NCBI GenBank assembly: GCA_017960065.1
Contig: JAGCZK010000101.1
Coordinates: 1 to 10,861 of the forward strand
Origin: Paludibacteraceae bacterium
GTDB taxonomy: Bacteria; Bacteroidota; Bacteroidia; Bacteroidales; Paludibacteraceae
DNA: 10,861 bases
Direction of reading: 5' to 3'
In this document: in pieces, positions 7,479-10,861 of the stretch
How positions within the stretch are numbered: the stretch's first letter is position 1
How the letters are laid out: each line of letters opens with the position of its first letter
The notes under the pieces: generated by a model
The model's database searches: none
What the model was told of the DNA's origin: nothing
What the model saw: only the letters and a program-made list of their open reading frames with translations
Position numbers and translations under genes: made by a program

Positions 7479-8516
7479 TTACAGGAGTTGGATTCCTCCT
7501 TGGGCACAGGTCTTGCGCATATCTTCGGGCCAGATGCTGGCCTGGATTTCGCCGACATGGGCTTTTTTGAGCATGTACATGCAAAGACGCGACTGACCGA
7601 TACCGCCACCCAGCGTGAGGGGCAGGCTGCCTTCGACCAGACGTTTGTGGTAATAGTATTGCAGGCGGCCCTGCTGACCGGTAAGTTCCAATTGTTTGAG
7701 AAGGGCGGTCTTATCGACGCGGATACCCATCGACGAAAGTTCGAGCGCTTCGCCCAACACCTCGTTCCACACGAGGATATCGCCGTTGAGGCCCAAGAAG
7801 CCGTCGTCGTTGGGCGTGGTCCAGTCGTCGTAGTCGGGAGCCCGGCCGTCGTGTTTTTCGCCGTTGGAGAGCTGGCCGCCAATTCCCATGATAAACACGG
7901 CCTTGTGCTCTTTCACGATTTTGTTTTCACGCTCTTTGGGCGACAGGCCGGGATACATCCGAAGCAGTTCTTCGGAGTGGATAAAGAAGATGTCGCGGGC
8001 CAGTGTCGGCTTCAGGGCCGGGAACATCTCGTAAAGCGCATATTCGGAACGCACCATCACCGCATACAAGCGACGCACCACGTCTTTGAGGAAGGCGATG
8101 TTGCGCTGCTCGCGGCCGATAACGAGCTCCCAGTCCCACTGATCGACATAGAGCGAGTGGATATTGTCGAGTTCTTCGTCGGCGCGGATGGCGTTCATGT
8201 CGGTATAAAGTCCAAAGCCCTGCTCAATGCCGTATTCGGCCAACGTCAAGCGTTTCCATTTGGCCAGCGAGTGCACCACTTCGGCCGCTGCGTCGCCCAT
8301 ATCCTTCACTGCAAACGTCACCGGACGCTCCACACCGTTGAGGTCGTCGTTGATTCCCATTCCCTTCAAGACGAACAAGGGGGCGGTCACACGGCGAAGC
8401 CGCATTTCGGCCGACAAATTGCTTTGGAAAAAATCTTTGAAATACTTGATTGCCAGCTCGGTTTGTTTGAGGTCGAGCAAGGAATGGTAGTTCTTGGGGA
8501 CAATGACTTTCGACAT
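7479..8516 (-). CDS. asnA: Aspartate-ammonia ligase (asparagine synthetase A)
   Basis: A 345-residue cytosolic enzyme making asparagine from aspartate, ammonia and ATP, with AMP and pyrophosphate as products. It has the class II aminoacyl-tRNA-synthetase-like fold. The sequence is typical of AsnA throughout: an N-terminal KNYHSLLDLKQTE, then LSAEMRLRRVTAPLFV, a GINDDLNGVERPV block, DQWDWE (125-130), and the C-terminal LTLGGGIGQSRLCMYML, which corresponds to class II motif 3 with Arg310. Length is slightly above the 330 residues of the E. coli enzyme. The ATG at 8516 gives the conserved start. It is the first gene of a two-gene unit with mtgA, downstream of a near-perfect Bacteroidetes promoter. 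Nothing unusual is seen in the gene. Confidence 0.97.
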   Translation of the reverse strand: MSKVIVPKNYHSLLDLKQTELAIKYFKDFFQSNLSAEMRLRRVTAPLFVLKGMGINDDLNGVERPVTFAVKDMGDAAAEVVHSLAKWKRLTLAEYGIEQGFGLYTDMNAIRADEELDNIHSLYVDQWDWELVIGREQRNIAFLKDVVRRLYAVMVRSEYALYEMFPALKPTLARDIFFIHSEELLRMYPGLSPKERENKIVKEHKAVFIMGIGGQLSNGEKHDGRAPDYDDWTTPNDDGFLGLNGDILVWNEVLGEALELSSMGIRVDKTALLKQLELTGQQGRLQYYYHKRLVEGSLPLTLGGGIGQSRLCMYMLKKAHVGEIQASIWPEDMRKTCAQGGIQLL

Positions 8517-8566
8517 GTTTTTCTGTTATTAGCCGCCAATGAGGGCGTTAGTTTTTATTTACGCTG

Positions 8567-8599
8567 CAAATATACGAATAAGTTTGTCAAAATGTCAAA
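8567..8599 (-). promoter_or_regulatory. Promoter for asnA-mtgA
   Basis: On the minus strand a TTTG -33 element (8599-8596) and a TATATTTG -7 element (8574-8567) are separated by 21 bases, an exact match to the Bacteroidetes TTTG / TAnnTTTG consensus. The predicted transcript has a leader of roughly 45 bases before the asnA ATG at 8516. No binding site for a nitrogen or asparagine regulator is recognised. Confidence 0.68.
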
Positions 8600-8673
8600 T
8601 ATTTGCCAAGAATTTAATCAAAATTACACGATTCACAAAACCGCACCATCCAAAAAGATATTTTCCAACAAGT

Positions 8674-8704
8674 TTTGCGATTTTCTAAAAAATACCTAAC
8701 TTTG
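8674..8704 (+). promoter_or_regulatory. Promoter for tRNA-Arg
   Basis: TTTG (8674-8677) and TAACTTTG (8697-8704) with a 19-base spacer match the Bacteroidetes consensus exactly. The -7 element ends 12 bases before the tRNA 5' end, so transcription would start within a few bases of the mature tRNA. The interval between asnA and the tRNA (8517-8716) is A/T-rich and contains just these two back-to-back promoters; no other feature is seen there. Confidence 0.7.
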
Positions 8705-8716
8705 CAATCCCATCCC

Positions 8717-8788
8717 GGACCCGTAGTTCAATGGATAGAATAAAAGATTCCGGTTCTTTCGATTGGGGTTCGACTCCCCACGGGTTCA
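8717..8788 (+). tRNA. tRNA-Arg (anticodon CCG)
   Basis: A full cloverleaf folds by hand. Acceptor GGACCCG pairs with CGGGTTC (one G-U pair), with discriminator A at 8788. The D stem is GTTC/GAAT with an 8-base loop, and the anticodon stem is AAAGA/TCTTT with loop TTCCGGT. The variable loop has four bases, and the T stem is TGGGG/CCCCA with loop TTCGACT. Anticodon CCG is at 8750-8752 and reads CGG arginine codons. The sequence after the discriminator is CAACG, so CCA is not encoded and must be added after transcription, as is common in Bacteroidetes. The gene stands alone, with its own promoter. DNA beyond its 3' end looks foreign, so this gene is a probable integration target that has remained intact. 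Confidence 0.95.
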
Positions 8789-8795
8789 CAACGTA

Positions 8796-8842
8796 TACTG
8801 ATTTTCAGTAAGTTACAAGCTTCGCGGACAAAACCGCGGACA
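8796..8842. other. Candidate attachment-site arm region beside tRNA-Arg
   Basis: The segment just after the tRNA holds two kinds of short repeat. TACTGA and TCAGTA (8796-8801 and 8805-8810) are a perfect 6-base inverted repeat around TTT. CGCGGACA occurs twice as a direct repeat (8823-8830 and 8835-8842, period 12), and its CGCGG also pairs with CCGCG at 8834-8838. Short inverted and tandem repeats beside a tRNA 3' end are what tyrosine recombinases and their accessory proteins often bind. That function is inferred; no integrase gene is in the window. Confidence 0.4.
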
Positions 8843-8851
8843 CGAAAAATT

Positions 8852-8881
8852 GGGAAGACTCTTATGAGCCTTCCCTTTTTT
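8852..8881. terminator. Bidirectional intrinsic terminator
   Basis: GGGAAG-A-CTC, loop TTAT, GAG-C-CTTCCC forms a nine-pair stem with a single A/C mismatch (8852-8875). It is followed by six T on the plus strand (8876-8881); on the minus strand the hairpin is followed by AATTTTT. It can therefore end the tRNA transcript in one direction and the large minus-strand gene in the other; that gene's TGA stop abuts the T run. Confidence 0.85.
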
Positions 8882-10861
8882 CATCTCATCTTATTGGACA
8901 GAAGCCGGTCTACAACATTGATTTCCAAGTAGTCCACCTCCGAATCGAAGGAGATGTCTCCGACAAACAGCACGCGGAAATACTTGCAGTCCACCCGTTC
9001 GGCCTTGCAGCCGAGATCACGGAAGCGTCCACCGATTTCGTTGCCTCCAAGGAACTGCCACTTGCGTAGGTCGTATGATCCGAAGATGTAGATTCCGGCC
9101 TTGCACTCTTGCGAGGTGGCTATGCTCTCCTTGGTGTAGGAAACAACATGGCCGGACGTGTCGGTGATCGTGCCGGAATCCAATCCTCTGGCCATCTCGG
9201 TGTCGAGTACATCGTAGCGGACTACCACGCTCTCCGCTCCATGCAATTCCAACTTGAACACATACTCCGTATTGGAGAGGTTGAAGAAGTCGATTATCTT
9301 ACCGGTGTCGAGTCGGATCGTGGTCTTCGGGTCTATGGCCGATATCGGCGGATAGCTGGGAGCGGCATCGAGTAATTCTTGTACAGTCACTTGTCTCGGC
9401 GCATCGTCGGGATATGCGAAGTCAAACACCTGCTCCACTCCATTTTCATCGGTATAGATAAAGTGGTAGTTGTTGTCGGCAAGCATGGTCAGTAGGGCAT
9501 ACAACCGGCTTCTCTGCTCTTCATAGTCTGGCAGTTCGGCAAGCAGAGCGGTGTATGTTATCCGTCTGGCCACGTCATTGTAGAACTGATGAAGTTCGCC
9601 GTCAAGGTCGGTGAAGTCCACGTTGCTATTCTCGTTCAGCTCGACGATATCCTCCTGCCACAACGTGAGCGACTGCTTGTTGTAGAACCCGGCTCGGCAA
9701 TTCCCCACCAATACGCTTGTTTCGATTGGTGAAGTGCCGGAGAAGACGAATGAGTACGTCTGCCCATCGGTCTTGTTGTAGAGGGATATGAACTCGCCGT
9801 CTTCGATTTCGACCTGTTCAGGCTTGTATCCGAGGTTCGGTTCTCCGAAATCCGCTTGGTTGTCTTCGTAATATGTAATGAAGTCGGTGCCTGACATCGA
9901 TGCATCGTCAGCAATGTACTGCTTGCGTTCGTCTATGTCGCTTGTTGCGGTCTTGATGACTATGCGGTAGTTGGTCATCTTGACAAGGTTGATGGTGTCT
10001 GCCGGGGTAACGTATGTTGCCCACTCTCCGCTACGAATCTTCTCGAGCATCTGGTAGTAGGTCAGGGTCTCCGGCCCTTCGGAGTCAAGGCGGAACGCAT
10101 AGTAAGTTCTTCCGTCGGCATCCGTGATTTTGAGGCTGTCGCTCTCTATCAACGTAGCAGACGGGGTAACAATGTCGGCATCTTCATATAGGCCGAGCGA
10201 AACATCGTTGACCAAATCAACAAGTTGGAACGTCGGCCTGACCGTGTAGTATATATTCTTTGACATATACTCTCCGGGCAGGATGACTCGGACGTATCCA
10301 TCTGCCAATAGCGGTTGTGTCGTCTCCTCAAGCAGCGGTGTGCCGACAGCCTCGATGTATGTGTCTGCGGTGTACTGCTCCACCTCTCCATCGGCTATAC
10401 CTTTGATGAGTTCGTGAATCAAGTGACTGCCCACCGGTACCACGGCATGGTACTGTTCCACCAATGTGTTGGTATGATCGTACACAACAATATGGTAGTT
10501 GCCTTCAGTCAGCAATCTTTCGGATGGTGTCGAGTTTCCATCTGCATTGTCAGTGCCGTATCGGTAGATGCTTGTAGCGTAGTCGTCGTAAGCATCAAGC
10601 GTCTCAAGCAATACTTTCAATGTTACATCCACATCCAAGACCACCTTGTCAATCTGGTTGGGTGTTCCATCTTCCGTGATCGTGTCGATACCAACGGCAT
10701 AGTCCGTGTCGGCGGCGATGCGAACCTTCGTCTGTGGATGATTGTATGCCAGTTGGAAGATGGCCGGGAGTTCGCTTGGCTTTGTTATGAATGCTTCGTA
10801 GATATCGTCTATTGCTACATCCTCTCCGGCTCCAATATACTCAAGTGCTTGTCCGCCGTTC
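8881..10861 (-). CDS. Large protein of unknown function, C-terminal 660 residues (5' end outside window); possible phage or element structural protein
   Basis: The frame is open from the right edge to a TGA at 8881-8883; the true start is beyond the window. A GTG at 10644 could be mistaken for a start, but 72 sense codons precede it in frame with the same character. I do not recognise the family. The protein is acidic, rich in Asp, Glu, Thr and Tyr, with few Trp or Cys, and has no membrane segment in the visible part. Counting from the GTG codon as residue 1, a motif of the form N-Y-(H/R)-(I/F)-x recurs near 49, 225 and 392, and D-x-x-G turns followed by aromatic strands recur near 177, 293 and 400, suggesting repeated beta modules of about 170 residues. 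Residues 460-580 (GSYDLRKWQFLGG, then KYFRVLFVGD, then VDYLEINVV) look like a discoidin-like sandwich. A phage tail or fibre protein, or an adhesin, is possible; neither is shown. Confidence 0.72.
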   Translation of the reverse strand, partial: NGGQALEYIGAGEDVAIDDIYEAFITKPSELPAIFQLAYNHPQTKVRIAADTDYAVGIDTITEDGTPNQIDKVVLDVDVTLKVLLETLDAYDDYATSIYRYGTDNADGNSTPSERLLTEGNYHIVVYDHTNTLVEQYHAVVPVGSHLIHELIKGIADGEVEQYTADTYIEAVGTPLLEETTQPLLADGYVRVILPGEYMSKNIYYTVRPTFQLVDLVNDVSLGLYEDADIVTPSATLIESDSLKITDADGRTYYAFRLDSEGPETLTYYQMLEKIRSGEWATYVTPADTINLVKMTNYRIVIKTATSDIDERKQYIADDASMSGTDFITYYEDNQADFGEPNLGYKPEQVEIEDGEFISLYNKTDGQTYSFVFSGTSPIETSVLVGNCRAGFYNKQSLTLWQEDIVELNENSNVDFTDLDGELHQFYNDVARRITYTALLAELPDYEEQRSRLYALLTMLADNNYHFIYTDENGVEQVFDFAYPDDAPRQVTVQELLDAAPSYPPISAIDPKTTIRLDTGKIIDFFNLSNTEYVFKLELHGAESVVVRYDVLDTEMARGLDSGTITDTSGHVVSYTKESIATSQECKAGIYIFGSYDLRKWQFLGGNEIGGRFRDLGCKAERVDCKYFRVLFVGDISFDSEVDYLEINVVDRLLSNKMR

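Noticed and set aside
7488..8699. Plus-strand open frame of 403 codons opposite asnA
   Set aside because: Antisense shadow of asnA that also runs through the intergenic promoters.
8796..8810. TACTGA/TCAGTA hairpin as a terminator for the tRNA
   Set aside because: Only six pairs with a three-base loop and no T run after it; the hairpin at 8852-8875 is a far better terminator.
10642..10644. GTG at 10644 as the start of the large minus-strand gene
   Set aside because: The frame stays open for 72 more codons to the window edge with the same composition, so the gene very likely starts outside.

Overview
The window comes from a bacterium of the Bacteroidota, most likely a Bacteroidales member with fairly high G+C. 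The evidence is the Bacteroidetes promoter grammar (TTTG, about 20 bases, TAnnTTTG) upstream of several genes, the near absence of Shine-Dalgarno sequences, a tRNA gene without an encoded CCA end, and the protein set: a ThrA fusion, a multi-repeat DUF349 protein, FKBP-like lipoproteins, a Bacteroidetes-type GlmM, and AsnA. The genus cannot be fixed from this sequence.

Layout. Positions 1-1668 (minus strand) hold a DUF349 coiled-coil protein gene that overlaps the start of an S4-domain 23S/16S rRNA pseudouridine synthase gene, which is cut by the window edge. A 194-base divergent promoter region follows. Positions 1863-6761 (plus strand) form a tightly packed four-gene run: thrA (aspartokinase-homoserine dehydrogenase), two small lipoproteins with FKBP-like features, and glmM (phosphoglucosamine mutase). 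The first three genes are chained by TAATG and ATGA stop/start overlaps. Converging from the right on the minus strand are asnA (ammonia-dependent asparagine synthetase) and mtgA (monofunctional peptidoglycan glycosyltransferase), separated by 3 bases. Positions 8517-8716 hold back-to-back promoters for asnA and for a tRNA-Arg(CCG) gene at 8717-8788.

Just past the tRNA the character of the DNA changes. There is a 60-base segment with a short inverted repeat and an 8-base direct repeat, then a strong bidirectional terminator. After that comes a very long minus-strand open frame that runs off the right edge (at least 660 codons). It matches no family I can name with certainty, has visibly lower G+C, and shows repeated beta-hairpin-like modules plus a C-terminal segment resembling a discoidin-like beta sandwich. 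The simplest reading is a mobile element or prophage inserted at the 3' end of tRNA-Arg(CCG), with the window crossing its left junction. The integrase and the second attachment site would lie outside the window.

Functionally the left 8.5 kb is ordinary core metabolism: amino-acid synthesis from aspartate (ThrA, AsnA), cell-wall precursor and polymer synthesis (GlmM, MtgA), and ribosomal RNA modification. The part most worth attention is the tRNA junction and the large unknown protein.
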